A stretch of 64,000 nucleotides of DNA from Eubacterium plexicaudatum ASF492 (lineage in GTDB: Bacteria; Bacillota; Clostridia; Lachnospirales; Lachnospiraceae): positions 3,677,501 through 3,741,500 of the forward strand of contig NZ_AQFT02000001.1 in NCBI RefSeq assembly GCF_000364225.2, in the 5' to 3' direction. Under the pieces are notes generated by a model. It saw nothing but the letters and a program-made list of their open reading frames with translations. It had not been told where the DNA came from and ran no database searches. Of this stretch, positions 36,592 to 45,488 are shown in pieces. The position numbers and the translations under genes were made by a program. Within the stretch, counting starts at the first letter, position 1; each line of letters starts with the position of its first letter.

Positions 36592-37863
36592 TTAATTTGA
36601 AACAAGAACCGCATAAATAGTAAGTGTATTCCCTTTTGACTTTTTATTTTTCACAATCCGGACCGTATGTGTCTTTTTTGTATTCGAAGAATAGCATGGA
36701 ACTGCTCCCGGCTTATTATGTCTTCCGCCGGAATTATCCGCATCAATCGTTACCGTTTTCTTCCCATCCACATAAACGTCAAACTGTCCCCCTCTTCCGT
36801 TAATCTGCTGCGCAAACACAAGTCCGATGCTTTTACCGGTTACCGTAAAGGTCAAATCTCCGTTCCCGCTCGGCGAAGTCAGATTATTCGGAAAGACCTG
36901 ACTCTTACTGCTTCTTTCAAACGTTCCCATCTTCCGGATATTGATATCTTTGCAGCTTAAAACTTTTGCGCTTGTATACTTCTTGGAAGTTACATATGAG
37001 TTCGGTTCTTTGTTGTAAGCAGCCTGTCCCAGCGCCATATCCGCAATCCGGTCCAGATACCGCACCAAAATCTCTCCTACCACCGCATAACCAAGCGCAG
37101 ACGGATGAATCGCATCACCCGACAGCTCTTCCATTGTATAAATATTTTGATTGATCATATCTTTCATAACATTTCCATAGCTAAGCATTGGCAGATGGTA
37201 ATGCCTTCCGATCTCCGCCTGCTGCACCTGACAGCTCCAGCCATTGAGCTTGGCCATAAACAGCAGCATAACCGCAGGCTTCGATGATGAACCCATAATT
37301 TTACGAATGAGATTTTCATAAGCCTGTTTATGATATGCCGTCTTTTTATCATTTACCGCAAATTCCACAACAACAAGATCCGGTTTTTTATCCAGCACGT
37401 CTTTTTGTACACGATGCACACCCAGATAAGAATCTGTCGCACTGATTCCTGCATTAATAAAGCGCAGATCTGCTTTTGGAAACGTTTTATACCACCAGTT
37501 TGTAAAATAGTCCACATATGTAAGTTTCTTATTCATGCTGCCGTCTCTTGTACCCTGTGACATCGTACCTTTTGTAATTGAACCTCCGATAAAAGCAATC
37601 GTCACCTTCTGCCCGATGCCTGCCTTACGCATAACATTGTATAAAGGCGTTTCGTTTGTGCCTGCCCACAGACTTGCCAGCTTCATCTGACGTTCCGTAA
37701 CATATCCGGCCGGCAGATTGTTGCCCTTGATGCCCCCGGTTCCTCTTGCATGAACAATTGCCGGATATGCTGTCAGAATATGCAGGACAGCCGTACATAA
37801 AACAGCGACAGCACAGAGCCAGGACAGCTGGCGTCTGATTTTTGTGAATTTTTTTGTACTCAT
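36592..37863 (-). CDS. Secreted SGNH/GDSL hydrolase
   Basis: A 423-residue protein with an N-terminal signal/anchor segment. The hydrolase domain has block I FIGGSIT with the nucleophile Ser, block II INAGISATD, block III FAVND, and block V DAIHPSALGY holding the catalytic Asp and His. A C-terminal beta-rich region of about 140 residues (LTFTVTGKSIGLVF, FDVYVDGKKTVTID) looks like a carbohydrate-binding or CE2-type jelly roll. The predicted role is removal of acetyl groups from a surface or environmental polysaccharide; substrate unknown. The ribosome site is AGAAGGGA. Confidence 0.85.
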   Translation of the reverse strand: MSTKKFTKIRRQLSWLCAVAVLCTAVLHILTAYPAIVHARGTGGIKGNNLPAGYVTERQMKLASLWAGTNETPLYNVMRKAGIGQKVTIAFIGGSITKGTMSQGTRDGSMNKKLTYVDYFTNWWYKTFPKADLRFINAGISATDSYLGVHRVQKDVLDKKPDLVVVEFAVNDKKTAYHKQAYENLIRKIMGSSSKPAVMLLFMAKLNGWSCQVQQAEIGRHYHLPMLSYGNVMKDMINQNIYTMEELSGDAIHPSALGYAVVGEILVRYLDRIADMALGQAAYNKEPNSYVTSKKYTSAKVLSCKDINIRKMGTFERSSKSQVFPNNLTSPSGNGDLTFTVTGKSIGLVFAQQINGRGGQFDVYVDGKKTVTIDADNSGGRHNKPGAVPCYSSNTKKTHTVRIVKNKKSKGNTLTIYAVLVSN

Positions 37864-38020
37864 GAAATATCCCTTCTTTCACTGTTTCTTTGTTTTGCTG
37901 TTTCTATTTTAACATTTTAACATATTATGACACGAAAATGCCAGATAAACCATAATTTTCTTGTTGTTACCCTTCATTTACAACGTCATTTGCTTAAACA
38001 AACGATAATAACAGCAATGC

Positions 38021-38049
38021 TTTACACCTTCTATATTATCTGTTATGAT
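38021..38049 (+). promoter_or_regulatory. Promoter for the small helical protein gene
   Basis: TTTACA (38021-38026), 17 bases, TATGAT (38044-38049). Confidence 0.7.
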
Positions 38050-38092
38050 TTAATTGCAATAAATAGTAAATTTATGGAAAGCAGGTGATTAT

Positions 38093-38284
38093 ATGCCAAG
38101 CAATGCAGAAATTGCAAAAGATACGATTGAACAGTTTAGGAAAATACAAGATTTTATGATTGCAGCAAAAAAAGAAAATGCAACCGAAACATATGCTATC
38201 TTAAAAAAAGAATATCTTTCTTTAAAAGCATTATTAAATGTCATCGGCGTAAATTTAATTGATATTGACATCATGAAAGAATAG
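38093..38284 (+). CDS. Small helical hypothetical protein
   Basis: A 63-residue protein with a clear ribosome site (AGCAGGTG) and its own promoter. The sequence is almost entirely helix-forming (IAKDTIEQFRKIQDFMIAA, KKEYLSLKALLNVIG), with no cysteines or membrane segment. I do not recognise a family; it may be a small regulatory or structural protein. It precedes the M23 peptidase gene on the same strand. Confidence 0.65.
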   Translation: MPSNAEIAKDTIEQFRKIQDFMIAAKKENATETYAILKKEYLSLKALLNVIGVNLIDIDIMKE

Positions 38285-38343
38285 AAGCAGACTATCAAAA
38301 ACTGATAAATAAAAGTTGTAACTTCACTCCCGACATATTTTCC

Positions 38344-38405
38344 CGTTTTCTTCATATATATTACTAACACTCATCCTTTTGCTGGTATCATATATGAAGA
38401 AAACG
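38344..38405. repeat. 16-bp perfect inverted repeat covering the M23 peptidase start codon
   Basis: CGTTTTCTTCATATAT (38344-38359) is the exact inverse complement of ATATATGAAGAAAACG (38390-38405), with a 30-base spacer. The right arm contains the peptidase ATG (38394-38396). Similarity extends a few bases beyond the perfect arms. Confidence 0.8.
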
Positions 38406-39506
38406 ACTCGTTTCAAGCTTATCGTTTCCATAGAACTTTTCTCCCTCTTCGGCATCCTTTCTCTTACATACTTTCGCTCCCAGACAGAAAATTTTATACA
38501 TAAATTATTAAATCAACCCGCAACAAATTCATCCGTATCATCTCAAAACACACAATCCTCCGGTCATACGGATTCATCCGGAAAAGGCTTTATTAAATGG
38601 GTAGATTTTAAAGTTACAAGTGAGGCCATGAACGATGCCTATCAATATGATCTTCAGTCACATGATACGGACACACCGCTGGACTGGGTCTGCCTGCTAG
38701 CCGTACTTGGGGCAAAATACGGCGGAGATTTTAAAAACTATAATAAAGCCGATCTGACACGTATCGCAGATAAATTATTAAATAAAGAGTCAACGATACA
38801 ACAGCTGACTCAGGATATGAAATATTACAACTATTATAACGAAGCATACCATGCCGTACTGGGCGGACTTGTTGGCGAATACCAGATATCCGGATCGGAT
38901 TCCAAAGAAATGCAATATGGATTAAAAGCATTTTCTCCCATTGCCAAAGGTTTTCCCTATACCGATTACGATGATTTCGGTTCTTTCCGCTCTTTTGGCT
39001 ACCGCAGGCAGCATCTTGGGCATGACATGATGGGACAGATCGGCACGCCGATCATTGCCGTAGAATCCGGCTATGTTGAATGTCTTGGATGGAACCGTTA
39101 TGGCGGCTGGCGAATCGGCATCCGCAGTTTTGATAAAAAACGTTATTATTATTATGCGCACCTGCGTCAGAATTTTCCGTACTGCAAATCACTGAAAGAA
39201 GGCAGTGTGGTGACAGCAGGTGATGTTATTGGCTATATGGGACATACGGGTTACAGTGATACGGAAAATACAAATAATATCGACATTATACATTTACACT
39301 TTGGTCTGCAGCTTATTTTTGACGAATCTCAAAAAGAAGGAAATAATGAAATCTGGATTAGCTGTTATGAACTGGCCCGTTTTTTATCCCGGAATCGAAG
39401 TGAAACCGTAAAAGATGAATCTACCAAAGAATGGCACCGCGTGCAGGAAATGATCGATCCGGCCGTAGCAGATTTTAACGCTTCCAAAAAGAAAACACAC
39501 AAATAA
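38394..39506 (+). CDS. M23-family peptidase (LytM-like), membrane-anchored
   Basis: A 370-residue protein with an N-terminal membrane anchor (LIVSIELFSLFGILSLTYF), a Ser/Thr/Gln-rich linker, a helical middle domain, and a C-terminal M23 zinc metallopeptidase fold. Visible zinc motifs are the H-x3-D in RQHLGHDMMG and the H-x-H in IHLHFGLQ, with YYAHLRQN and VTAGDVIGYMGHTG in the expected places. Predicted to cut peptidoglycan cross-bridges. The ATG at 38394 has no good ribosome site, and a TTG at 38379 is in frame. The start codon lies inside a 16-bp inverted repeat. Confidence 0.88.
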   Translation: MKKTTRFKLIVSIELFSLFGILSLTYFRSQTENFIHKLLNQPATNSSVSSQNTQSSGHTDSSGKGFIKWVDFKVTSEAMNDAYQYDLQSHDTDTPLDWVCLLAVLGAKYGGDFKNYNKADLTRIADKLLNKESTIQQLTQDMKYYNYYNEAYHAVLGGLVGEYQISGSDSKEMQYGLKAFSPIAKGFPYTDYDDFGSFRSFGYRRQHLGHDMMGQIGTPIIAVESGYVECLGWNRYGGWRIGIRSFDKKRYYYYAHLRQNFPYCKSLKEGSVVTAGDVIGYMGHTGYSDTENTNNIDIIHLHFGLQLIFDESQKEGNNEIWISCYELARFLSRNRSETVKDESTKEWHRVQEMIDPAVADFNASKKKTHK

Positions 39507-39509
39507 AAA

Positions 39510-39557
39510 CCGCAGCAGGCAAATGTTTTTTCATACATTTCGTCTGCTGCAGTTTCT
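39510..39557. terminator. Terminator between the M23 gene and spoVG
   Basis: CGCAGCAGGCAAATG pairs with CATTTCGTCTGCTGC (one bulge) and TTTCTTTT follows. It is placed between converging genes. Confidence 0.8.
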
Positions 39558-39609
39558 TTTCGGACAGATCATTCCGTCCTTTTCATTTCTATTCTGTTTC
39601 AATCGTCAT

Positions 39610-39882
39610 TCACGTCTCTTCTTCTGCTGTCATTTGTTTGTGATATTCCTCAAGTATGATATTCTGAATATGGTCTCTAGTCTCAGAATTAATCGGATGA
39701 GCAATATCACGGAACTCTCCATCTGCTGCTTTTCTGCTAGGCATTGCTATGAACAGTCCCTTAACCCCTTCAATTACTTTGATATCATGCACAACAAACT
39801 CATCGTCTATTGTGATTGATACCACTGCTTTCATCTTTCCTTCTTTTTCAACTTTTCGGACTCGGACATCTGTTATTCGCAT
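39610..39882 (-). CDS. spoVG: SpoVG regulator
   Basis: A 90-residue protein nearly matching the SpoVG core: [38 protein letters not shown] and [14 protein letters not shown]. SpoVG is a nucleic-acid-binding regulator of septum formation, sporulation and envelope genes in Firmicutes. The ATG at 39882 gives the standard N-terminus; a second ATG directly upstream (39885) is equally placed behind AAAGGGG. A TATACT with TTGAAA at 19-base spacing lies upstream. I saw no convincing sigma-H promoter. Confidence 0.96.
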   Translation of the reverse strand: MRITDVRVRKVEKEGKMKAVVSITIDDEFVVHDIKVIEGVKGLFIAMPSRKAADGEFRDIAHPINSETRDHIQNIILEEYHKQMTAEEET

Positions 39883-39967
39883 CATCTTTCGCCCCTTTCT
39901 TCATTTCCTATAAAACACCTCTCCTTTACTTAATATAGTATACCTTCTTCTTGCTTGTGACTTTCAA

Positions 39968-39987
39968 GCTGCAGTAAAAACTGCAGC
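39968..39987 (-). terminator. Hairpin at the end of glgCD
   Basis: GCTGCAGT, loop of four, ACTGCAGC, 10 bases past the glgD stop. There is no real T run, so termination strength is uncertain. Confidence 0.55.
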
Positions 39988-39997
39988 CTGAGATCTA

Positions 39998-41119
39998 TTA
40001 CAACCCATATCGTTCATTGTTATCTTCCACGACTACTTTAATACCGCTGTCACCACAGTAATAAGTATTCGCCTTAAGAGTCCCCCGACTCTCTACGATA
40101 CAATTTTCAATATGCGTATTGTCACCGATATAAACTTCGTTTAATATAATAGAATTTTTGATGACACAATTTTTGCCTACAAACACTTCTTTAAACAGTA
40201 CGGAATTTTCCACCTTACTGTTTATAATACAGCCGCTGGAAATCAGACTGTTGTGCACATCGGAGCCTACATTAAATTTTGCCGGCGGTAAATCGTCTAC
40301 TTTTGAGTACACATGCGGATAATCCCGGAAAAAGAATTTTCGAACTTCCGGTTTTAAAAAGCTCATATTTGTTGCGTAATAAGAATCTACCGTAGAAATA
40401 TTGCTCCAGTAGCCTTCCAGCTTATATCCATACATCCGCTTTAAGTTCTTATAACGGATCAGAATATCCGTTACAAAATCACTTCGACTTTCCTGTGCAC
40501 AGTGCTCAAGCAAATCAATTAACTGCCTTCTTCGGATAATATAAATTCCAGTCGAGATTGTATTTGACTGCGCAACCATTGGTTTTTCTTCAAATTCTAC
40601 AATTCTGGAATCTTCATTCATTTTTATAACGCCATATCTGCTGACATCTTCCGTCTTGTCCATGTCTTTTACGACAATCGTAATATCTGCTTTTTTCTCG
40701 ATATGGTAATCCAATATTTTATTATAATCTATTTTATAGACACAGTCCCCGCTTGTAATAATAACATATGGTTCATGACAGCGCTTAAGAAAATCAATAT
40801 TCTGATACATTGCGTCTGCCGTTCCACGGTACCACCAGCTGTTATCGGATGTAACTGTCGGTGTAAATACATATAAACCACCTTGTTTTCTTCCAAAATC
40901 CCACCACTTGGAAGAACTTAAATGTTCATTCAATGAACGTGCATTGTATTGCGTCAATACCGCAACCGTCTGTATCTGCGAATTTGTCATATTACTGAGA
41001 GAAAAATCAATACAACGAAAGCTGCCGCCCACCGGCATGGCTGCAATCGCCCTTTTCTTTGATAATTCCATCATACGGTTATTATTCCCGCCTGCCAAGA
41101 TCAGTCCCAATGCTTTCAT
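39998..41119 (-). CDS. glgD: GlgD, regulatory subunit of ADP-glucose pyrophosphorylase
   Basis: A 373-residue GlgD protein of the Firmicutes type. The N-terminus ([19 protein letters not shown]) keeps the nucleotidyl-transferase fold but replaces the GGxGxRL-type catalytic loop seen in GlgC. Later come [30 protein letters not shown] and a left-handed beta-helix of hexapeptide type at the C-terminus ([14 protein letters not shown]). GlgD usually modulates GlgC in a heterotetramer for glycogen synthesis. It overlaps the glgC stop by 4 bases. Confidence 0.95.
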   Translation of the reverse strand: MKALGLILAGGNNNRMMELSKKRAIAAMPVGGSFRCIDFSLSNMTNSQIQTVAVLTQYNARSLNEHLSSSKWWDFGRKQGGLYVFTPTVTSDNSWWYRGTADAMYQNIDFLKRCHEPYVIITSGDCVYKIDYNKILDYHIEKKADITIVVKDMDKTEDVSRYGVIKMNEDSRIVEFEEKPMVAQSNTISTGIYIIRRRQLIDLLEHCAQESRSDFVTDILIRYKNLKRMYGYKLEGYWSNISTVDSYYATNMSFLKPEVRKFFFRDYPHVYSKVDDLPPAKFNVGSDVHNSLISSGCIINSKVENSVLFKEVFVGKNCVIKNSIILNEVYIGDNTHIENCIVESRGTLKANTYYCGDSGIKVVVEDNNERYGL

Positions 41120-42390
41120 GCCGTCTCACCTGCCTTTATAATCGCTCCTCCGCTGACAAGCTGACCATCAGGATAATCTTCTGCTGTCGTCCTGCCTGCA
41201 ACTGCCGTATTCCGTCCGATCCTTACATCTGAAGGAATGATGGAATCTTCCCCGATCGTTACCAGATCAAATGCATATACCTTTGGATTATACGTGCTTG
41301 GTGCATATTCACCGACACCAACCTGTGCACGGTCGCCAATCTTTGTATTTTCAGCAATAATTCCTTTATCTATCGTTACATGCTCTCCAATGACCGCATC
41401 TTTCATAATAATGGAATTGCGTACGACCGTTCCTCTTCCAATCGTAACACCCGCACCGATTACGGAACCGTACACTTCTCCATAGATCTCACAGCCTTCT
41501 CCAATCAGGCTTTTTTCCACTACTGCTTCCGCTGCAAGATACTGTGGTTCAATAATATCACACTTCGTGTAAATTTTCCAATACTTCTCGTACAAATTAA
41601 ATTCCGGAATCAGATCAATCAGCTCCATATTGGCTTCCCAGTATGAGCCAAGCGTTCCTACGTCCTTCCAGTAACCGTTATATTCATAAGCAAACAGACG
41701 AAACTCTTTTTCATGCAGATAAGGAATGATATGCTTGCCAAAATCACAGTTGCCCTGATCTTTTAACGCAACAAGAGCATCTTTCAGAACTTTCCAGCTA
41801 AATATGTAAATACCCATAGATGCCATATTGCTCCTCGGATGTTCCGGTTTTTCTTCAAATTCCTGTATGCGCTTCTCGTCGTTGGTAATTACAATGCCAA
41901 ATCTGCCGGCTTCCTCAATCGGAACCGGCATTGCCGCAATTGTAACATCCGCATGGTTTGCTTTATGAAAGTCAAGCATCTCTTCATAATCCATCTTATA
42001 GATATGATCGCCGGACAAAATAATTACATATTCCGGATGATAACTTTCCATATAATTCAGATTTTGAAATATTGCATTTGCCGTGCCCGTATACCACTCA
42101 CTGTTATCACTTTTTTCATATGGCGGCAATACGGTAACTCCCCCGTTATTCCGATCCAGATCCCACGGGATACCGATGCCGATATGTGAATTCAGACGCA
42201 GCGGCTGATACTGCGTCAGTACGCCTACCGTATCAATTCCTGAATTAATGCAGTTACTCAGCGGAAAATCAATAATGCGGTACTTTCCGCCAAATGCAAC
42301 CGCTGGCTTAGCTACCGCAGAAGTCAATACCCCAAGGCGGCTTCCCTGTCCGCCAGCCAGAAGCATGGCTATCATTTCTTTACAAATCAC
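41116..42390 (-). CDS. glgC: Glucose-1-phosphate adenylyltransferase (catalytic subunit)
   Basis: GlgC makes ADP-glucose from glucose-1-phosphate and ATP, the committed step of glycogen synthesis. The 424-residue protein has [61 protein letters not shown] and a C-terminal beta helix. I chose the GTG at 42390 because AGGGGTG lies upstream and it gives the family start [10 protein letters not shown]; the GTG at 42399 overlaps that site. Only glgC and glgD are present; glgA, glgB and glgP are not in the window. Confidence 0.96.
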   Translation of the reverse strand: MICKEMIAMLLAGGQGSRLGVLTSAVAKPAVAFGGKYRIIDFPLSNCINSGIDTVGVLTQYQPLRLNSHIGIGIPWDLDRNNGGVTVLPPYEKSDNSEWYTGTANAIFQNLNYMESYHPEYVIILSGDHIYKMDYEEMLDFHKANHADVTIAAMPVPIEEAGRFGIVITNDEKRIQEFEEKPEHPRSNMASMGIYIFSWKVLKDALVALKDQGNCDFGKHIIPYLHEKEFRLFAYEYNGYWKDVGTLGSYWEANMELIDLIPEFNLYEKYWKIYTKCDIIEPQYLAAEAVVEKSLIGEGCEIYGEVYGSVIGAGVTIGRGTVVRNSIIMKDAVIGEHVTIDKGIIAENTKIGDRAQVGVGEYAPSTYNPKVYAFDLVTIGEDSIIPSDVRIGRNTAVAGRTTAEDYPDGQLVSGGAIIKAGETA

Positions 42391-42432
42391 TTCGCTCACC
42401 CCTCATCCAATAGTCTTTCACTCCGTATAATC

Positions 42433-42461
42433 AGTATAACATATCCGTGTGAAAATGTACA
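42433..42461 (-). promoter_or_regulatory. Promoter for glgC-glgD
   Basis: TGTACA (42456-42461), 17 bases, TATACT (42433-42438) on the minus strand. Confidence 0.6.
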
Positions 42462-42566
42462 TCATTTTTCACATCTTTTTGTCTTATTACTACCAGTTTT
42501 TGTAGGATTTTACAACATTTTGTATTTTTAACGACACGAAAAGATGAAAATCAAATCAGAAATAAT

Positions 42567-42594
42567 TTGCAAAATAATTAAATATGTTTATAAT
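42567..42594 (+). promoter_or_regulatory. Promoter for murC
   Basis: TTGCAA (42567-42572), 16 bases, a perfect TATAAT (42589-42594). Confidence 0.7.
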
Positions 42595-42603
42595 AAAATT
42601 AGA

Positions 42604-42666
42604 GCACATGGCAGGCATAATTCTCTGCCTGTGTGCATATAAAATATAGCATACCCCACGGGGTAT
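42604..42666 (+). promoter_or_regulatory. Two hairpins in the murC leader
   Basis: The first hairpin pairs GCACA and GGCAG with CTGCC and TGTGC (42604-42636). The second is ATACCCC-AC-GGGGTAT (42651-42666). No T run follows either. They may affect mRNA stability or ribosome access. Confidence 0.45.
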
Positions 42667-42688
42667 AGATTGTGCAGGTGTAAAGCAT

Positions 42689-44068
42689 ATGTATCAGATT
42701 AATTTTAAAGAGCCGGCCCATGTGCATTTTATCGGCATCGGCGGCATCAGTATGAGCGGACTTGCCGAAGTCCTCTTAGAAGAACATTTTACGATATCCG
42801 GTTCGGACGCAAAGGAATCGGAACTTACAAAAAAACTGGAACAATGCGGCGCTGTTATTTCCTATGGCCACAGCGCCGACCATATCCGTCCCGGTACGGA
42901 TCTTGTCGTCTATACGGCGGCTATCCATGCCGACAATCCCGAATATATGGCTGCTCAGGAAAAGCAGATTCCCATGCTCAGCCGCGCAGAACTGCTCGGA
43001 CAGATGATGGCGAACTATAAGCAGTCCGCAGCTGTTGCCGGCACGCACGGAAAGACAACGACGACTTCTATGATTGCACATATTTTACTGGAAGCACATA
43101 CGGACCCTACCATTTCCATAGGCGGAATTCTGCCTGCGATTGGCGGCAATATCCATGTCGGTCATTCCGCATATTTTGTAACGGAAGCCTGTGAGTATAC
43201 AAACAGTTTTCTGCATTTTTATCCGAAATACGCAATGATCCTTAATATTGAAGAAGACCATTTGGACTTTTTTAAAGATCTGGACGATATCCGTAATTCC
43301 TTTCGCCGTTTTGCCGAAAATACCGCGGCAGACGGAACAATTATTATCAACGGCGAAATTGACGGTCCGGATGAACTGTTGGACGGAATTGAACGCAACA
43401 TCGTTACTTATGGCTTTGATCCTTCCTGCACCTTTTATCCGAAACAGATCACTTATCAAAAAACGGGTTTTGCGCGGTTTACGATTATGCATCACGAGAC
43501 CGAACTCTGCGAAGTTTCTCTCAGCGTGCCGGGACGTCATAATATCAGCAACGCGCTCGCCGCAGCCGCACTCGCCGTACAGATGAATCTTCCGGCCAAT
43601 GCAATATCCAAAGGTCTTGAAGCTTTTTGCGGAACCGATCGCCGCTTTCAGGTAAAAGGCAACGTAAACGGCGCTACGGTCATTGACGATTATGCTCACC
43701 ATCCGACGGAAATAAGCGCAACGTTAAGTGCGGCCGCCAATTATCCGCATACACGCATTATTTGCGTGTTCCAGCCGCATACTTATACACGGACGAAAGC
43801 ATTTTCAGATGCGTTTGCGACAGCGCTTTCAGCCGCTGACATTGTTGTACTGGCTGATATTTATGCTGCCAGAGAAACCGACACACTTGGAGTCAGCTCC
43901 CTGAACATCCTCGAAAAGCTGAAAGAAAGCGGCACGGAATGCTATTATTTTCCTTCTTTTGAAGAGATTGAAAAATTTTTATTAAAAAAAGTAATGAACG
44001 GCGACCTGTTGATAACTATGGGAGCCGGAGACATAATAAAGGTTGGTGAGAGCTTGCTTAACCAATAG
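42689..44068 (+). CDS. murC: UDP-N-acetylmuramate--L-alanine ligase
   Basis: MurC attaches L-Ala to UDP-MurNAc using ATP. The 459-residue protein has the N-terminal Rossmann motif FIGIGGISMSGLAE, the ATP loop GTHGKTTTTSM, TEACEYTNSF, NIEEDHLDFF, GRHNISNALAAAA, CGTDRRFQ and DDYAHHPTEI. The length is normal. The ribosome site is CAGGTG. The cluster of DnaA boxes begins at the first base after its stop codon. Confidence 0.97.
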   Translation: MYQINFKEPAHVHFIGIGGISMSGLAEVLLEEHFTISGSDAKESELTKKLEQCGAVISYGHSADHIRPGTDLVVYTAAIHADNPEYMAAQEKQIPMLSRAELLGQMMANYKQSAAVAGTHGKTTTTSMIAHILLEAHTDPTISIGGILPAIGGNIHVGHSAYFVTEACEYTNSFLHFYPKYAMILNIEEDHLDFFKDLDDIRNSFRRFAENTAADGTIIINGEIDGPDELLDGIERNIVTYGFDPSCTFYPKQITYQKTGFARFTIMHHETELCEVSLSVPGRHNISNALAAAALAVQMNLPANAISKGLEAFCGTDRRFQVKGNVNGATVIDDYAHHPTEISATLSAAANYPHTRIICVFQPHTYTRTKAFSDAFATALSAADIVVLADIYAARETDTLGVSSLNILEKLKESGTECYYFPSFEEIEKFLLKKVMNGDLLITMGAGDIIKVGESLLNQ

Positions 44069-44238
44069 TTATCCACATTATCCACATTAAATTGTGCAAA
44101 AGATGCCATTTTTAATGTGGATTTTTTGTGTTTTGTCCACAATCGCAAAAAAAATGTGGAAAGATTCGTTTTACAGCCATTTTAAGAATTAATATAATGT
44201 GAACTTCATCCTTATCCACCTTATCCACTTTATCCACA
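44069..44238. promoter_or_regulatory. Cluster of DnaA boxes
   Basis: Perfect TTATCCACA boxes at 44069-44077 and 44078-44086, back to back. A third perfect box at 44230-44238 closes a triple tandem with TTATCCACC (44212-44220) and TTATCCACT (44221-44229). TTTTGCACA lies on the minus strand at 44093-44101 and fits TTWTNCACA. Weaker sites: TTGTCCACA at 44133-44141 and CTTTCCACA (minus) at 44155-44163. An AT-rich stretch (44179-44206) lies between the groups. Such density and 9-base phasing are far beyond chance for 170 bases. Likely binds DnaA, either as an origin-type or titration/regulatory site. Confidence 0.8.
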
Positions 44239-44304
44239 ATAGTTTCAACGCCTTGATTTCACAGACTTTGCGAAAAAATTGCACTTCTCAATTGGGAAAT
44301 CCTG

Positions 44305-44313
44305 TGCTATAAT
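44305..44313 (+). promoter_or_regulatory. Extended -10 promoter for the DnaD-like gene
   Basis: TGCTATAAT is a perfect extended -10; TTCTCA 17 bases upstream is a weak -35. It sits 67 bases after the last DnaA box, so DnaA could influence it. Confidence 0.6.
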
Positions 44314-44338
44314 CTGTGCAGTAAGAGAGGGAATGTAT

Positions 44339-45472
44339 ATGGCTGATATATTACTGAAACGAGACAGCACGCTTGCTGCCACCTATGTACCAAATACTTT
44401 TATTGACGAATACATGACACACGCAGACGGAGAGTTTGTCAAAATTTATCTGTACCTGCTGCGATGCATGAACCATCCGGATACGACATTTTCCATTTCG
44501 GATATCGCGGACAAGTTTGATCATACGGAAAAGGATGTTACCCGTGCGTTAAAATACTGGGAAAAAATGCACCTGCTACGTCTGGAGTTTAACAGTCAGG
44601 AAGAACTAACCGGCATCTGTCTGTCCGATTCCATAAACCAGCCAAATGCAGTCGCATCCATTCCTGACGAACAGCATCATGCACCCGGTACCGTTTTATC
44701 CGGACAGTCGTACGAAAACCCGCCTGTTTCGCAGCCGGACCCCGCCCCATCGGACGGCGCCGGCCATCCGTTACCGGACCGCATGGAATATTCACTGAAT
44801 CAGCTGGCACAGTTTGGGGAAGATGAGATCGTACAGGAAATTTTATTTGTAACCGAACGTTATCTTGGACATCCTCTGACCAATGTTGAAGTACAGACAA
44901 TCCTGTACTGGCTTGACAAACTGCATTTTTCTCAGGATTTGGTTGAATACCTGATTGAACAAAGCGTGGCAAAAAACCGGATGAGCATCCGATATATGGA
45001 CAAAATTGCGCTTGCCTGGGCGAAAGCAGGCATCCGGACGCTTTCCGATGCAAAACAGGCATCCGAACAGCACGGCACCGCAGTCCGTGCCGTCCGGAAA
45101 GCTTTTGGCATTTCAAACCGGACACTGACCGGCCCGGAACTGGATTATGTGGAAAAATGGTCGAAAGAAATGAACTTTTCCGATGAAATCATCGCTCTGG
45201 CATGTGAGAAAACCATACTGAAGATTCATCAGATCAGTTATGAATACGCCGACTCCATTTTAAAAAGCTGGCAAAGTCAAAATGTGCGTACTTTGAATGA
45301 TATTAAGCTTTTGGACGCACAATATCAGGAAGCCAAAGCGAAAAAAATAACTGCCGGAAAAACTGCCGCGCGCACCGCAAAAGGAACTATTGCCAACGGC
45401 TTTGCAAATTTCTCACAGCGTACCTATAACTATGAAGAGCTGGAGCGTGAATTACTGGCGCACCGCAGATAG
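44339..45472 (+). CDS. DnaD-domain replication protein
   Basis: A 377-residue DnaD-family protein. The N-terminal winged-helix-like part (FIDEYMTHADGEFVKIYLYLL, FDHTEKDVTRALKYWEK) is followed by a proline-rich linker, then two copies of the DnaB_2/DnaD C-terminal domain: one around LTNVEVQTILYWLDKLHFS ... RYMDKIALAWAKAGI, and one around LTGPELDYVEKWSKEMNFS ... EYADSILKSWQSQNV. Both keep the YxxxI-x3-W motif. In Firmicutes DnaD helps load the replicative helicase. The ATG at 44339 has AGAGAGGGA upstream. It forms an operon with the DnaC-like loader gene, 16 bases apart. Confidence 0.92.
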   Translation: MADILLKRDSTLAATYVPNTFIDEYMTHADGEFVKIYLYLLRCMNHPDTTFSISDIADKFDHTEKDVTRALKYWEKMHLLRLEFNSQEELTGICLSDSINQPNAVASIPDEQHHAPGTVLSGQSYENPPVSQPDPAPSDGAGHPLPDRMEYSLNQLAQFGEDEIVQEILFVTERYLGHPLTNVEVQTILYWLDKLHFSQDLVEYLIEQSVAKNRMSIRYMDKIALAWAKAGIRTLSDAKQASEQHGTAVRAVRKAFGISNRTLTGPELDYVEKWSKEMNFSDEIIALACEKTILKIHQISYEYADSILKSWQSQNVRTLNDIKLLDAQYQEAKAKKITAGKTAARTAKGTIANGFANFSQRTYNYEELERELLAHRR

Positions 45473-45488
45473 CATACGGAGAACCATT

